The translations under genes were made by a program, and so were the position numbers. A model generated the notes under the pieces. The model worked only from the letters and a program-made list of their open reading frames with translations, was not told where the DNA came from and searched no databases. Shown here one piece after another: positions 13,601 through 27,605 of a DNA stretch of 64,000 bases (its first letter is position 1; each line of letters begins with the position of its first letter). This DNA comes from Hirudinaria manillensis (taxonomy: Eukaryota; Annelida; Clitellata; Hirudinida; Hirudinidae), in the NCBI GenBank assembly GCA_034509925.1, contig CM067529.1, forward strand, positions 4,427,001 to 4,491,000. The letters are read 5' to 3'.

Positions 13601-15712
13601 ATACAGACCAGCTCAATCCCAAGGATGTCTTCATTAAAAACACATCCCTTCCACCTTACCACTCCAAACTGGGGTACTGTCAATCCAGGTATGTCCACCT
13701 GCACCAACGAGCCAACATCAATGTGTGTTTGGCATTTGGTCGTTTGGTCTCTTATGACGCATTCACAGAGTTGACGATTCAAACAAGAATTTTTTGAGTT
13801 ATCAAGACTATGTTTCCCTTGAAAGTTTGAGGCAGCATTGATAGAAATTAATTTTGAACTGAGAAGTGATTCCTTATCACAGGGGAAAGCAAGAGCCCCA
13901 ATTTCATCACGTGGTTTTAATGGAAAAGGTCTGCTGTCCTCTGAAAATCAAAATGTACCAAAAAAATAATAAAACAATTTTATATTTACATTTATTTATC
14001 TGATTTTTAATGTGCTCAATTTTATCACAAAGGGATGTAAGGGCACCAATATTGAATGGTAAAATTAGCAGTCTATAATTTGATGATTAATAACATTAAA
14101 CTTTCTTTACCTAGAGGAGTGGAGACATGCCTGGCCAAGAATTCTTTTTCTGTAATTAGTCCCATTGCTGGAATGAAGGAGGCATGGTCCATATTAGTTC
14201 GAAACAACTGTTCGCCTCTGTATCGACCTGTTCCGGTACCAACAGGATTATCCTTCAAAATCAAGTTAATAAAGTACATTTCATTTTTTTCTAAAATTAA
14301 AATATAATGCATAGTCATCTATAATATTGTAGATAGGTGTAATAATTGGGTTTATTATGAATATAAATTTATGTTTATTCAATGTTATTCTTAAATATTT
14401 TAGTTTGCATATTTTTTTTTTTAAATTGTCTTTTGTTCTCATTATTTCATTATGTTGTGCTCGGTCTATCCTAATGTGCGTCGGCAGTGCCTTGACATCC
14501 TAGGACTTGGATAAAAAAGGCACTTAAAATATTGGAGGAATTGAATTGAATGATAAATCTACAAATAATAAAGTTTATTACACTCTAGTATTTTTTTACT
14601 TCATACTACAGCTATATATCACAGTCAACATATTTTTGACATTATTAAAGCACAAAGGCACTCACAAATATGATGATTCAATGTTTTAAATTAACTTAAA
14701 TAATCTGCAGATGCAAAATAGTGAAGATGCTGAAAAGCCTACCAGCTCAACACCATAAGTGTATTGACTTGGATGTTCATCAACAATACCACACCATCTG
14801 ACCACACCATGTTCTGGCACATCCCTGTCACTTATCCAAACAACCCTATCGCCGACGTTCAATAATTGCCGAGGTATTGAAGAACCTGTAAGAATAAAGT
14901 TATTCGAGTAAAAAAAATGTGTCCATAGGCAATTTACAAACCGATGTATATTGTCTGGAACCAAGCCAACTTTATTGGTTTATGGCACATTATAAATTTA
15001 TTTAAATTGCAAATCAAATTATCTTTTAAAAGAATCATTGCTTATTAAAAAACGAATTAATCTAATGAAAACAATGTAGTAGACAAACTTTCCAGAATAA
15101 ACTCTCTGATTTCAGCCAATGTTGCAAAAATTTCTGAATTCTCATGTGAACCCTGAAAGCAATAGGCAAGGTTATAGTTTTAAATTTGATGCAATTTGTG
15201 ATGATCAGAAATAAAAGCAGGAATGTTACCTTATCAGATTTTATTTTGAACCACAACCCATCTTCATTCTCTTTAGTTCCGATTTGTATCAGAGTTCCCA
15301 AAATGTATCTATTAGTGTTCTTGCGGTTCAACTTTAACCTAACATTTCCATGCTTACCGCTTTTATAAGATTCAAAAATATCCACAGCTTTAGAAAGTTT
15401 ATCTTTTTCATCATGATACAATGTATATCTTTCACTGACATTTGAAATTGCCAATAGCAGCCGAAACTCAGTGTAACCAAGTAAGCGAACATATTTTGGT
15501 TCACAAAGTAAACAAACACTTTTTTCGTCAACCGAATATATTTTCGTAATATCTTTGTCCACATGTCTAAAACGTGTAAACCAAAGGCTCCCTTTCGGTG
15601 CAACTTTTTTTTCCTTCGATAAAAAGGGCATGTCACATCGCTTGATCGCAGTTTGTTCTTGTATCAGAATAAAGAAATAATTTTGAGGGACACTTAACTT
15701 GGCAGACGTCAT
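10652..15712 (-). CDS. CYLD: CYLD-type ubiquitin hydrolase
   Basis: CYLD removes Lys63- and Met1-linked ubiquitin chains and restrains NF-kB/IMD and JNK signalling. The start at 15712 gives [20 protein letters not shown], like the human N-terminus. CAP-Gly-type modules follow: one with [17 protein letters not shown] (about 14850) and GRYRGEQLF (about 14220), and another with [20 protein letters not shown] (about 13650) continuing as [19 protein letters not shown] (about 13490). The USP domain begins at 13130: [17 protein letters not shown] contains the catalytic Cys, ISHYVCFTK (about 11060) the catalytic His and [10 protein letters not shown] the Asp. A Cys-rich B-box-like zinc insert lies around 11290-11410. 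The protein ends NPNNLNYR at 10652. All catalytic residues are present, so it should be active. It is head to head with Rab5. Internal exon edges were only partly resolved. Confidence 0.94.
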
Positions 15713-17022
15713 AACGTCCTGGAATTACCGTCAGACTTTAAATATGCGACTTTTATAATTTTCTTGACGCCAATACCTAGATCAAGAGGCCCGAAAAGAG
15801 AGACGTAAAATCCAGATTCAAATTCCCACCACGAAAATTATTTTTGACATACATATACAATTATAAATACATCAACGTTAATACACAATCTTAAACATAA
15901 GGAGTAATTATTTCAAAATATATTATGGGTATAGTTACAATCAGCCTGGAACTAGATAACTATAAAACAATCAATAACTTTTCTTACTGGATTTCATTAA
16001 AATGCCAATTTACTCTTTTGTTTATCTTAATATTAAAATTTTAACCTTAACTAATTAGGCCGCCTAATACCACTTTATTCTTTGATATAATTTTGTTAAG
16101 TTCCTTGTGCGATTTAAAATTTTGTATTTCACACAACTGCTTAGCATGTCGCAAGTTTTTGCTTGTTTTATGAAATAAAATCAGCAGCAGCTGTGAGAGT
16201 TCATTAAATAATTAGATTTGTTAAGGTCAATTTACATGTAATTGCATTCCGTTAAAAGTAAAAAAATATATATAACTATATATATGTGACATCCAAAGTG
16301 TTTGATTAATATTTATTATGACAATTAAATTACAAATTTTGAAGGTATCCATAGAAAAACTGAAAATTATTTGGATCAACAAGCACGGACGATGCTTCGA
16401 CTATGTGGTGGTATTTCTCATTAAATGTTGGGGAATTGAGTTTGTAGCTGAAAGATCGGGCCGATGTTGTCAAAATGTTTTATTTTTTAGTTTAAGAGTT
16501 CTAAGGTTGGGGATCTTCGTTAAAGTTATATAATAATTGGATTATTGCGTAGGGAGAACATTGTTTCAGAAAGGTTGATAAATTTTGAAATTATTGGATT
16601 TTACATATAACGAATATCGAAACAATTTTGATTAACGCATAAGTACTCTTGCTTAAAGTTTGAAAGTGGTGTTTGTCGAAAACACGGCCAAACTTCGTAA
16701 TCCGTGTTTCAGTGTTTTAATTAATGATATAATTATATTTCACGTTTAAGTTGATAACGATTTATATTTTGGAAGGGCTGAATGGGTCATTTTCATTAAA
16801 CTAAAATATCGTTTAAGATAATACAATGTTTTAAGATATCCTTAGTAATAATTGGTAAAAGTCTGGTGCACCAGATAAGAGTATTATTTTCACAGTGGTT
16901 TAAACATTTTTTTAAACATAATTTTTTATGAGGGATTTAATGTGTTCTCGTTGAAGAACATTCCATATAAGTGGTCACAAATATAAAAATTATAAATTAC
17001 ATGTTTGTTGAAGATTACTGCC
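15713..17022. promoter_or_regulatory. Divergent intergenic region between CYLD and Rab5
   Basis: 1.3 kb with no supported exon, holding the promoters and 5' leaders of two genes transcribed away from each other. A 71-codon frame at 16318-16533 resembles nothing known. Non-coding 5' exons of Rab5 could lie here. Confidence 0.4.
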
Positions 17023-18084
17023 ATGCACAGTCAACGGACAATTAATGGTCCGGCCATTTCCAGAATATTCCAATACAAGCTGGTATTGCTTGGTGAATCT
17101 GCTGTTGGAAAATCTAGTTTGGTGCTAAGATTTGTCAAAGGACAATTTCATGATTACCAAGAAAGTACAATAGGAGGTATGGTGTTTTATAAGTTATTAT
17201 CACATACTTAATCTATTATATGGTGTAGATTCAATCTGTTATGGTACTTCAACCTGTCCAATTCATTTTCAGCTGCTTTTCTAACACAATCAGTTTGTTT
17301 GGAGGATGCCACAATAAAGTTTGAAATTTGGGATACAGCAGGTCAAGAGAGATATCACAGCCTTGCACCAATGTATTATAGAGGGGCTCATGTTGCTATA
17401 GTAGTATATGATATAACATCACAGGTTTCTATGATTATTTTGCATTCACATGTCAGAACTGCCATATTTCTTGAATAATGACATTTTTGAAGGATGACCC
17501 CTATTTTTAAAATATAATTCTATTACTTGGGTGGGGATAACTGAAAATGAGGTATTATGTTTCAGGAAACATTTAACAAAGCAAAGGTTTGGGTAAAGGA
17601 GTTACAGAGACAGGCTAGTGCAGGAATAGTCATCTGCTTAGTGGGGAACAAAATAGACCTGGAGGAGAAAAGAACTGTCACTCCAGAGGTTACTATTAAT
17701 AATATTCACTTAAGATATTGTGTGATAATTTCTTTATACTTAATTTGTATCAAAATATTTTTTATTTTATCAAAATAAAGTTGCTCTTTGTTATTATTTT
17801 GATAGGAGGCCAAGGCTTATGCCGATGAAAATGGATTACTGTACATGGAAACTTCAGCCAAAACAGCATCAAATGTGACCGACTTGTTTGTGGCCATTGG
17901 TGAGAATGCGTTTAAAAATTAGCAATTTATAAAAAAAAATTAAAAAATTAATAAATATTTATTTATCAATTTTACAGCAAGGAAGATGCCAAAATCGGAT
18001 CAACAAAGTGGCAGTTCTCAGCTGAGAGGAAGAGGAATCGACTTGACAGCTACATCGAGTAATGCTTCCGGTTGTTGCAAGTAA
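17023..18084 (+). CDS. Rab5: Ras-related GTPase Rab5
   Basis: Rab5 controls fusion of early endosomes. Five exons (17023-17176, 17273-17424, 17566-17688, 17806-17899, 17978-18084) sum to 630 nt, or 209 residues, with every splice junction in phase. All G motifs are present: GESAVGKSS (P-loop), the effector/switch I stretch [21 protein letters not shown] (switch II), GNKIDL and ETSAK. The tail ends SGCCK, giving two cysteines for geranylgeranylation with only one residue after them. The ATG at 17023 is chosen because the residues after it match the family; upstream there is no in-frame ATG. A poly(A) signal AATAAA lies at 18192-18197. Confidence 0.97.
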
Positions 18085-20518
18085 TCAAGTCAATGGTTGG
18101 CCAGATTGCCTCACTCGAAATTTCTAAGAACTCAATTCATTTGATAGATTTCGTTGGAAATTACCTATAACAAATATAAGAGGTAACGGCCAATAAATTT
18201 CCTAATACTTGCTTTAGCATACATTGGTCACAGGATGTATATGTGCTTCAAATTTCTTTATCATGCCAAGAGCCTGTTATAATTGATGATTGTATCAATG
18301 GACTATCAAAATGAAAAGCTTCTTCACTTGATGGTTAGCTGTGCACTGCATGAGACATTATCAAACTATGATTGTATTTGTTAACTTCAATTAATTCTTA
18401 TCGATAATTTTTGTCATATGGTTTCTCCTACATCTTATTATTTATATGAGATCAGTAAGGAACTTCAAATTAATTATTATAAACTTGACCTTGTTCAAAA
18501 TTAAAAATAGTGGCCATTAGTCCTTTTGGACAAATTTGAGTTACCTCAAGAGGTTAATTCTAAGGCCTTTTAAGGGTATAGTTGGGAAAATGGGTATGGG
18601 TAATACTTGTTGGGTGTGCTCATCTGAGTTTAGTTCAAATTTCATATGTGTAGGAAAACTTTGCATGTATACAAAAACTAAGTAGTCAGGAAGCTTAGTG
18701 AAAGTTTATAAATGTTTTTTTGTCTGTTTCAACACTTTATTCTGATTGAGTGATTTTTTTGCTGACCTCTGCTTCTCTTTTGACCATTCCTTTGTCTTTA
18801 CTTCCAATTTTTATTGATTTGACATGAAATACATTAATACAGATTAATGTTTGTATAGTTTGAGATTGTCCACATCTTTGTAGATATTTACACTTTGTTT
18901 AAAGCTGGTAGCATTTAATTCTTTCTAACGAAACATTTTGAATATGCCTAAATCACGAATGTTTGGAACAAATATGTAAGAACTCACATGAGAATTATAA
19001 TTTCCCCAATACCATAAGTATAAATATACAGTATGTCTCGTATTTTTGTCAAAGTTTTGAATTGGATTCCTTGTTTTCATGCACTGCTATTAAACATTTA
19101 AGATTACAGTCACGTTTTTTAATACTGCCAACTTATTTGAAGAAATGTTTGATTATTCTACCTATTTGTTCTAGAAATTCATATCCTATTAAAGCGATCT
19201 GAGTGTCTGCTTCATTTCTTCATGATTAGCTTGAGACTGTTAGCTGAGCCTCCCATAAATCCAGATTAGTTGTTGTTATTCCAAGTATGTCCATGTAATA
19301 CCTTCGGGCTATGGCTGTTTCCTATATTGAGTTATGATTTCTCTGAAGAGAGTTTGCTGTGACTCCTGACGTTATTTTAACTGGTCGTGTCAAAGTCCGC
19401 CATCATACCTAGCTGGTTGATTATTGTTGCAATACCATACACTTGTAAAAATAATTGAATCTTAACATTTTAAGTAAATTGTTTTTGCAAATAATTTATT
19501 TGTCGTGGCTATTTTGGATCCCTACAAACGAATCTCATACTAGAATCGCACAGTAAGCCTAACCTACATCTTTTGAGCAAACTTTCCATCTAGAATCTTG
19601 CAACATTCAAGCAGCAAAAGGATAAACTCATAAATAAGAGCTATAAACAATAACTCGTTTATAGAGACCTTGTTGTTGATATACCATTAATAGATATTTC
19701 CAGTTGAAATTAATAAGCCTTGATGAATAGACGGGGCATAGCTTGGGAGGTAAGTAATGGATTGTGTAAATTTCGGTGGAGTTAAAACGGTGTGTCATTG
19801 AAATGTCCAGAAATCCAGAAAGAAGACTAAACAAACCCAGATTTATTGGCGGCATTGGTAGAGCGTTCATAAATGAACAAAGCCCAACAACATGTCGTAA
19901 TATTATTTTTTAAACAAAAATATTATTTTGATATAAATATTGTAATAATATATTGTGTGTTATATAAAACTTATTTTACACTTCAGCTAAAGTATCAATC
20001 AAAGACAGTCTATTTAAAATTATCATAATTTACTTTTGATTATTGAAATCGAACATATACCAGTTTTTGTGTTGGGTATATCGGCATATGTCGCTTGTAC
20101 TCACAAATTAGTTGTTAATTGTTCTTAAAGTTAACTGAGACTGCCGTATAGAAGTAGGTGATCGAGTGTCTACGTTGCTTGTTGAGGTGTTGTTCAGCAC
20201 GATCTACAAAACCTAATAACAATTTTATGGGGAACAATTTGTAAACATACCTAATTACAGTCGCTTTGAGATTTCACTCTGGCCTTATAAAAGTTGGCAG
20301 GCATCTATCTATTGATTTTTTGAATATCTGAGCATAATCTAGTGATTGTATGCATATTGCCTCACAGTAACTAAGTAGGTAGATTTTATTACTTGCATTA
20401 GCAAAGTCCTACTATTATCCTCTTTTGTATAACACCGTTCAGTGAATTTTTGACATTTGAATTTCATTATAATCTTGTATCATAAGTAATAGTCTTATAA
20501 ATAAAATTCTTTCAGAAC
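18085..20518. other. Rab5 3' region and RNF14 upstream region
   Basis: 2.4 kb with no supported coding exon. The first part is Rab5 3' untranslated sequence with AATAAA at 18192-18197. A splice acceptor (CTTTCAG) directly before the RNF14 ATG suggests that a non-coding RNF14 exon lies somewhere here. The minus frame at 19628-19870 has no recognisable similarity. Confidence 0.5.
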
Positions 20519-22520
20519 ATGTCTGATGAAAATGACCAATCAGATGAAATATTGGCTCTTCAGAGTATTTATGGAGATGAAGTTTTTGTCTGTGACATTT
20601 CAAAAAAACCTTATACGGGAATGATATCTATCAATTACCAGACAGACTCTAACACTCATGATGTAATTTGTGATGGTATGTTTCAATCTTTATGTGGAGT
20701 CTACATCATCAGCTTGTCAAAGTACAATTTGATTATTTTCTTCCCAGGTGATATCTGTCATCTGAAGTACCTTTCTCCAATTGTTCTGAATTTTCTGTTA
20801 CCTTCTGATTATCCCTCTTTGAATCCCCCAATTTTTGAACTTTCATGTCACTGGTTGACTTCTGATCAGGTATTTCATATTTTAAAGCATTTCAGTTGCA
20901 TTATTTAAACTTTCCATGTAATTGTCTAAACAAGTGACAAAATCCCAATAATGCCTTCATAAATGTTATTGATATGAACTGCTATAGGAGCCACTTAAAA
21001 CCTCACCAATTGTGTATTTTACATTGTGGCTAATGTGGCTTTTAATCAGTTACATTTTATATCTATTACTAGGAGGTTCCATTTTGAAATTCATGAAGAG
21101 TCTATTTCCTTAAAGCACTTTAATAACCTACAATGAATTGAGTTTATACTTTTAATCAAATTTACATGATTTACATCAAATGGCTTCATTTTTAGCTTGA
21201 AATATTGAAAAACAGACTAACAGAGCAATGGATAGAGAATTGCAACAATGTTATTCTCTTCACCTGGATTGGATTTTTGCAAGATGAAGTTCTTGAATAT
21301 CTGAACATTACATTTCCTCTCAGTGTGAATCCAGAGGAACTGCGAATTCTCATGCAGTATACTTTAAAGAAGTAAGAGTTTATATAAATTGATTCTTTAC
21401 TTTACAACTATCTTTCTTAACAAATGTCTTTCTTAATTTACAGAGAGGAAGAAGCATTTAATAAGGATTCTCACGAATGCCCGATCTGTTTTGCCACGAA
21501 ACCAGGAGCGGAATGTGTTCAGTTGGGGAAGTGTGGCCACCTGTTTTGCAAAGAGTGTTTATTAGGATTTCTCTCAGTTCACATTACAGAAGGAAGTGTC
21601 AACGTTCTCAATTGCCTTGTTGATAAATGTGATTCCCAGATATATCCAAACGTGGTTTGTATGATGTTTGTCTCTATACTAGATAAACTGGCAATGAATA
21701 ATATCAGTCTGACTGAATAATGCATTTGCTTGGTCTTGGTTTGCTACTTCAGATCAAGGGACTGGTTAGTGAAGAAGAATTTGAAAGATACGAGAGCCTT
21801 CTTCTGAAAAAAACATTGGACGTCATGAGCGACATCAAATATTGTCCGAGGGTTACTTGCGGCAGTCCGGTTATCATCACCAAACAAGAGAGCTTTGCAG
21901 CTTGCCAAGTTTGCCGTTATCCTTTTTGCGTCCTTTGCATGCAAGGCTACCATGGCGTTGAAATGTGTAGAGATAAAACTGGTTCGTTTGACTCTTTGTT
22001 TTGCTACAAAATGTGTATTTTAATCTGCATTAATCTGTTCAATAAGTGATAATTAAATGATAAATATTTGAAATTATCTGCTTTTTAGGAATAAATAATG
22101 TTTGGGTTATCTATTAATTTCATTTATATGTAAATCATTGCCTAAATTTAAAGCTGATCTCATGAGGCTGAACAAAGCATATACGAAGGCAAAGGGAGAA
22201 GACAAAAAGAAGTTAGAAGATTTATATGGAAAACAGAAATTACAGAAAATATCTGAATCTAAGTCACTGGCCTGGATGCGTAAATACTGCAAAGAATGTC
22301 CAAAATGCAAAACATTTATCCAGGTAATCATTGAAAACTTAGTCATGAACACCTTCACATTTGCTTCACTTTTCCATTTATTTGTCAGAAATTTGATGGA
22401 TGTAACAAGATGCATTGCAACCAGTGTGAAGCAAATTTCTGTTGGTTATGTGGGTGTTTAATCACTTTTAGCGATCCTTACCAACACTTTCAAAAAACCA
22501 AGGGTTGCAAATTGTTTTGA
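20519..22520 (+). CDS. RNF14: RBR E3 ubiquitin ligase RNF14
   Basis: RNF14 is a RING-between-RING ligase that, in mammals, modifies stalled ribosome factors and acts in the nucleus. Seven exons (20519-20675, 20748-20869, 21196-21371, 21444-21654, 21753-21981, 22154-22323, 22389-22520) sum to 1197 nt, 398 residues, all in phase. An N-terminal RWD domain is shown by ILALQSIYGDE and VLNFLLPSDYPSLNPP. RING1 begins HECPICFATK and contains CGHLFCKECL; the in-between-RING has CQVCRYPFCVLCMQGYHG; RING2 has CPKCKTFIQKFDGCNKMHC, in which the Cys of DGC is the catalytic one. The C-terminus reads FSDPYQHFQKTKGCKLF. The linker between RWD and RING1 is much shorter than in the human protein. ATG at 20519 follows a splice acceptor, suggesting a leader intron. 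Confidence 0.95.
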
Positions 22521-23695
22521 ATAATATCTGAATATTGCACTAAATATTACAGATTAGACTGGCTTGTTAATCACTTTGTTGATTGTTGTTTTTACAAGGT
22601 TGAGAAAACATATAATCTAATTGTGTTTTGAAATGGGATGATGTTTGAGTTCAGAGGGAAGGGTAGTGATATTTGTTCTCTTATTTGCTTAAATTGCACC
22701 TATGTTTTTGAATGGCTGAGAGCAAGTGCAGCACTTTCAGTTCAGTTTCTTTCGTGAATATGTGGCAGATTCTCACACTGCCTGCGATGGAATAAGTTGA
22801 CTGCCTTCAACAAGTTGCAATGAGGTAAAAACCCACAGCGGTGAGTAAAAGCATGTGAGTCAAGTGCTGCCGGTGTCAACTGGGCATCGAAAGTTGTTTG
22901 TTGCTATGTAGCAAACGTCTCAGGTTAGGGTTGAAAGGTGGGATCCAAACGAACTAAAATTTTGCCTACTTATGTCTTTTGTATGACATTACGCAAATCG
23001 GCCCTAAATTGTATATTTCGTTAAATTTTTAAACGAATGCTATGCGACGACACATATTAAGCACTTGTGTCAACTAGGAAATATGTGTGAAATATTTAGT
23101 AGTTACATAATGGATAAATATTTGTAGGTTTTTATAATTTGAGAGGTGCTTTACTTTATTTAATTCATTTTTCTTTTAATGAAGCTATTATTGACGTTTC
23201 AACAAGTACTTAAAAATAATTGTTAAATTGTAACTTCATTGTTATTTACTGGGTTTTTACAAATAACCACATCTAAGTTTATTTACTAATAAACCAATAT
23301 TGAGTGCGAGTTACAAGTCGAAATGTTTCAATAAGTCCACAATTCTCGATTCATCAAGATCAGACGTTTGAAAGGACAACTTGATTTTGATTAATTCCCA
23401 TAGCGTTCTCATACCTCTTTAATGTCCATCACCTACTGAGATCTAAAAGTTAATTGACCACCCTCGAGAGTGGATCTTGTTGCTCGTGTTACAGAATCAA
23501 ATGGCAATCGTATCATTTGTAGAGATGTATTTGATAATTACAAATATATTCATGATATAATTTACAAAATTATATTAAGCGAATTCTTATTTCAAACTTT
23601 CGATATGATATGTTTTGATGTCAGCCATATCAGGCATCATAACATATTACTCATTTTCGCTCACTTTGTTTACATTTTGCACATTAATCGTCGCT
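22521..23695. other. Intergenic between RNF14 and TAF5
   Basis: No supported exon. Both neighbours point the same way, so this holds RNF14 3' sequence and the TAF5 promoter. I searched it for a LisH-coding upstream exon of TAF5 and saw none. Confidence 0.5.
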
Positions 23696-26600
23696 ATGTT
23701 TAATAGCACCGCAGAGGAAATCCGAAAGGAGATACAAAAAAGAGAAGCGGAATTGAATGCCTTGAAAAATAAATATCATCAAATATGTCCTTCAGCAGTA
23801 AGTTTTTAAACGTTCCGGAATAAGATAGTAGAACCTAGAACAAGTTTGGTTTAGTAATTCTAGGTAAAGCTTACGCCAATAGCTTGCCACGGAAAAATTT
23901 CAAATTGTCGATCATACAAATTTCCCCCCATTAATGCTTGCAGAATTTAGCGCAATTTTGCTATCCAATTAGTAAGGTTGCATTAAGCATTAATGACAAG
24001 TCATATTGAATCTTGTTCATTTGGTTTGCTCAGCTACAAATGCCCATGGAAAGGCATCTAAGTAGCAGCAGACAAATTAACCGCAATTCATCTAAAAAAT
24101 ATTGTTGTCATAACATCGTGTTAAATAAGTTGATTTATACATTTAATTTGTTCTGATATTCAAGGATCTTGGGAATGATGCTGTGAAGAAAGAATCATTT
24201 GAAAACGATTCTTCTATTTTTTCAATATTCAGAAGGTTGATGTTAATCATATATAATATTAAATTATTAGAAGAGTCTTATTCTTGTTTCTAATATTTTT
24301 TTAAATTTAAGTGAGGAAAATCCTGCAAATTATGAAAAGGAGTATTCAAGCCTTCACAAATTTATAGATGGAAACCTTGATTACCATAAAGTAAGTTTTG
24401 AATAATTTGGGAGAAGAATTAGTTGTTTTCCTCCTGTTATTGAAAAATGAAATAGTCATTTCAAATTAAATAGTTAGTGGAATATTGCTTGCCTATGTGG
24501 CAACAGTCATAATGCATAAATGGTAATTTTAGATGGTTGATGATACTGTTGACTCCAACACTATCGCTTGTTGCAATAAACAAAGTTCATTTACATCACA
24601 TCAAATTTTAAGAATGACTTTGATTTGTGGACCAAATAGCAATGACCCATTAATGCTTGCATTTTCTTTAATATTATCAAGGAAGTTAATCATTACATGA
24701 TGTTTAATGTCAACAATTTGTTTATTAGTATGAACTTTCATCTCTCTTGTTTCCTGTCTTTGTTCACATGTACCTGGAACTCGTCTACAATGGACATTTG
24801 GCTCAAGGCCAGTCATTTCTCACATTTGATTTAGGAAAAATAACCTTGAGATAAATAATTGGTTGATATAAATATCAAAAACATTGTGAAATCATCAATA
24901 TTTGTAATTCTAAATTGCAGCAAAGAAATTTTTCGACAAGTTCAAAGACTTACATCAGCCTTGTCATGGATCTGATATTATTGAACTCTCCATTGTAAGC
25001 ATTCCTGAACACCTTGTTAACAATAGACTCATTCAGATTTACAGGCAAGTTATTTTTTATTTACCACTCTTAAAAGTTTACATGTGTAATGTTCTGATTT
25101 CCATTGTGATTTTTTAATTATTTAGGAACAATAAGTCATCAATCGTGATATACAAAGACTCATTCAATCGATTGAAAAAGTTTTTGGCAGAATCCAAACT
25201 TACATCTGTTATAAAAATCATTTCTGATCATTTATCCATTGACGGTTGGTTGCATTCCATTTCTATTTCATTTGCTTTTGATGTAACATTAATTCGTTTA
25301 CTCAACATTATTCTTAAAGTTTGTGATGGAGCTATGAGGTCAAAGTTGGAGATCGAGATGAAATCCAATGCATTGCTGGGAAACCCATCAAAGGACTGTA
25401 AGTTTAAATTTATTAAAACATTTATAATAGAATTAAAATAAATTCATAATTATTGTTGTAGACAACAAGTCACAAATGTTTTATGGGCTTCTCAAAGATA
25501 TCACCTTGCCTTTGGATGATGATGAAGAGGATACTGGAGCAGTCGATGATGATAAACCAAAGGTGGTTTTTAAGGAATATTCCTAATACCCTACATTAAT
25601 TTTCACTAATATATTTTATTTATTTTATCAATGTATAAATCAAATGTTTAATTACTTAAAAAAACATTTAACTGCAGAAAAAGAAAGCCAAAAAGGAAAC
25701 ATCTTCAGCCAAAAAACCTAAAGTTGATCCCAATTCACCTCATTTGAACAGGATTCCTTTGCCCGAGTTGTAAGTGTTTAACTTCGTCGCCATGGAAGCC
25801 AACTTTTATAACTTAATTTTTTTTCAGGAAGGACAGTGATAAATTTGAGAGAATAAGGGCTTTAAAAGAGATTTCAAAGAAAGTTAATCTCAGAGAGAAT
25901 CTCGCCACAATATTTTACTTCAACCTTCTAAATCTCCCATCAAGGTAAATTATTGCCTTGATTCTGAATTTTCTGTGGATGGATAAATTTTATTTGCATC
26001 AATACTGGTCTGAGAAAGAATGATAAAATGATTCATTATCATATTAAACATTGTTTCCAATGGTTGATGTATATTATTTTCTTCTTCAGTGTTACAAGCC
26101 TTGATGTCAGTGATGATTCGTCTATGTTGGCTGCCGGACTCCTGGATTCCACAGTTAAGGTTTGGTCGATTAATGGTGGAACATTGGCAGCCATGAAGAA
26201 TGCTGATGAACTGGACCTATTGGACAAAGAATCAGGTAAATTTTTAATTTCAAATTCCACTATTAAATCATTACATGTAATCCACGATTGAACATCAACG
26301 ATAGATGATGTCATGGATAGAATCATGGACGATAATGCAGCACCATGCAACCGATCTCTGTATGGACATTCGGGTCCTGTTTATTCCTGCTCTCTCTCCC
26401 AAGATAAAACCTACATGGTTTCTTGTTCAGAAGATGGCACAAGTAAAGACATTGACTAAACTTAGACAAATTTATCTATTGTACATCATCTAACAATATA
26501 TACCCATTTCTAGTCAGACTTTGGTACATGCCTCTATGGTCAAATGTTGTCTGCTATCATGATTGCAAGCTACCAGTGTGGGATGCAAAAATAAGGTATC

Positions 26601-27605
26601 TAGCCTGAAGTAATTTTAGTACTTAAAACTAAATTTCTCAATCACAATGTTTCTGTTTACAGCCCTCTTGGTCACTACTTTGCTTCTTGTGGAGAGGAAG
26701 GCAATGCCAGTTTATGGTCAGCGGATCAACACAAACAACTGAGAACATTTATTGGTCACATGTCTGTTGTAAAGGTAGTGAAATTCATTATTCTGGTGAT
26801 TTTCTGTATTTTGTTCAACGTTTGTTCTCTTTGCAGTGCCTAGAGTTTCACCCAAATTGTAACTACCTGGCAACCGGCTCTGATGATAGAACGATCAGGA
26901 TTTGGGATGTTCTGAATGGAGATTGCGTCAGAGTTTTCAATGGTCACAGGGTAAGTTAATCAAAATTCAAGATGTCATTCCAAGTTAATTAATCATTATA
27001 CTATGCAGGACTCCATCACCAAAGTAACATTCTCACACTGTGGGAGGTATGTTGCTTCAACATCAAAAGACAAGCAGATATTTGTCTGGGATTTGTCCAG
27101 CGGGGAACACATTTATCGATTTAAAGGGCACAGCCAAAGCATCAAATCCCTGTCATTCAGTAGGGATGACAATGTTCTTGCATCAGGTACTATACATATC
27201 TATTTCTAGTTAGATTATGGATGACTAAACTGTGTTATATCATTTTAAGGAAGCCTAGATGGAACGATCAAAATTTGGGATGTAAACAAAGTCAGTTCGA
27301 GCAGCCAGGAAATGGACCATGTTGATATTACCAAGTTTGTATTTGCACAATTCATTTTACATTGTCTTTTGAAACAGAGACACTTGTGTCTGTCCACATT
27401 GAATGTGTTGCTATCATGTAGACCTAAGGCCATCTGAAAACATTAATACCAATTGTTGATAATTAAAAATTTTTTTTGCAGTAATTCAAGTGGCCAAGTA
27501 GAAATTGGAAGTTTTAGGACAAAGAGTAGCCCTGTTCTCAATATACATTTTACTAGGAGGAACCTATTAATTGCCAGTGGACCTTATATTAGCCAGCTCA
27601 AATGA
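23696..27605 (+). CDS. TAF5: TFIID/SAGA-type subunit TAF5
   Basis: TAF5 is a scaffold of the general transcription factor TFIID. The TAF5 N-terminal domain is shown by ELSSLLFPVFVHMYLELV (24729-24807) and AKKFFDKFKDLHQ (from 24921), then DYNKSQMFYGLLKDITLPL, an acidic and lysine-rich linker, and HLNRIPLPELKDSDKFE. A C-terminal WD40 propeller follows: TVKVWSI, LYGHSGPVYS, DDRTIRIWDVLNGDCVRVF, KQIFVWDLSSGEHI and GTIKIWDV. It ends FTRRNLLIASGPYISQLK, matching the family tail. This tail and the RIPLPEL block favour TAF5 over its SAGA paralogue TAF5L. The predicted N-terminus (MFNSTAEEIRKEIQKREAEL) shows no LisH motif, which human TAF5 has. Two neighbouring introns, 24808-24920 and 25045-25125, need GC donors to keep frame. 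Confidence 0.95.
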
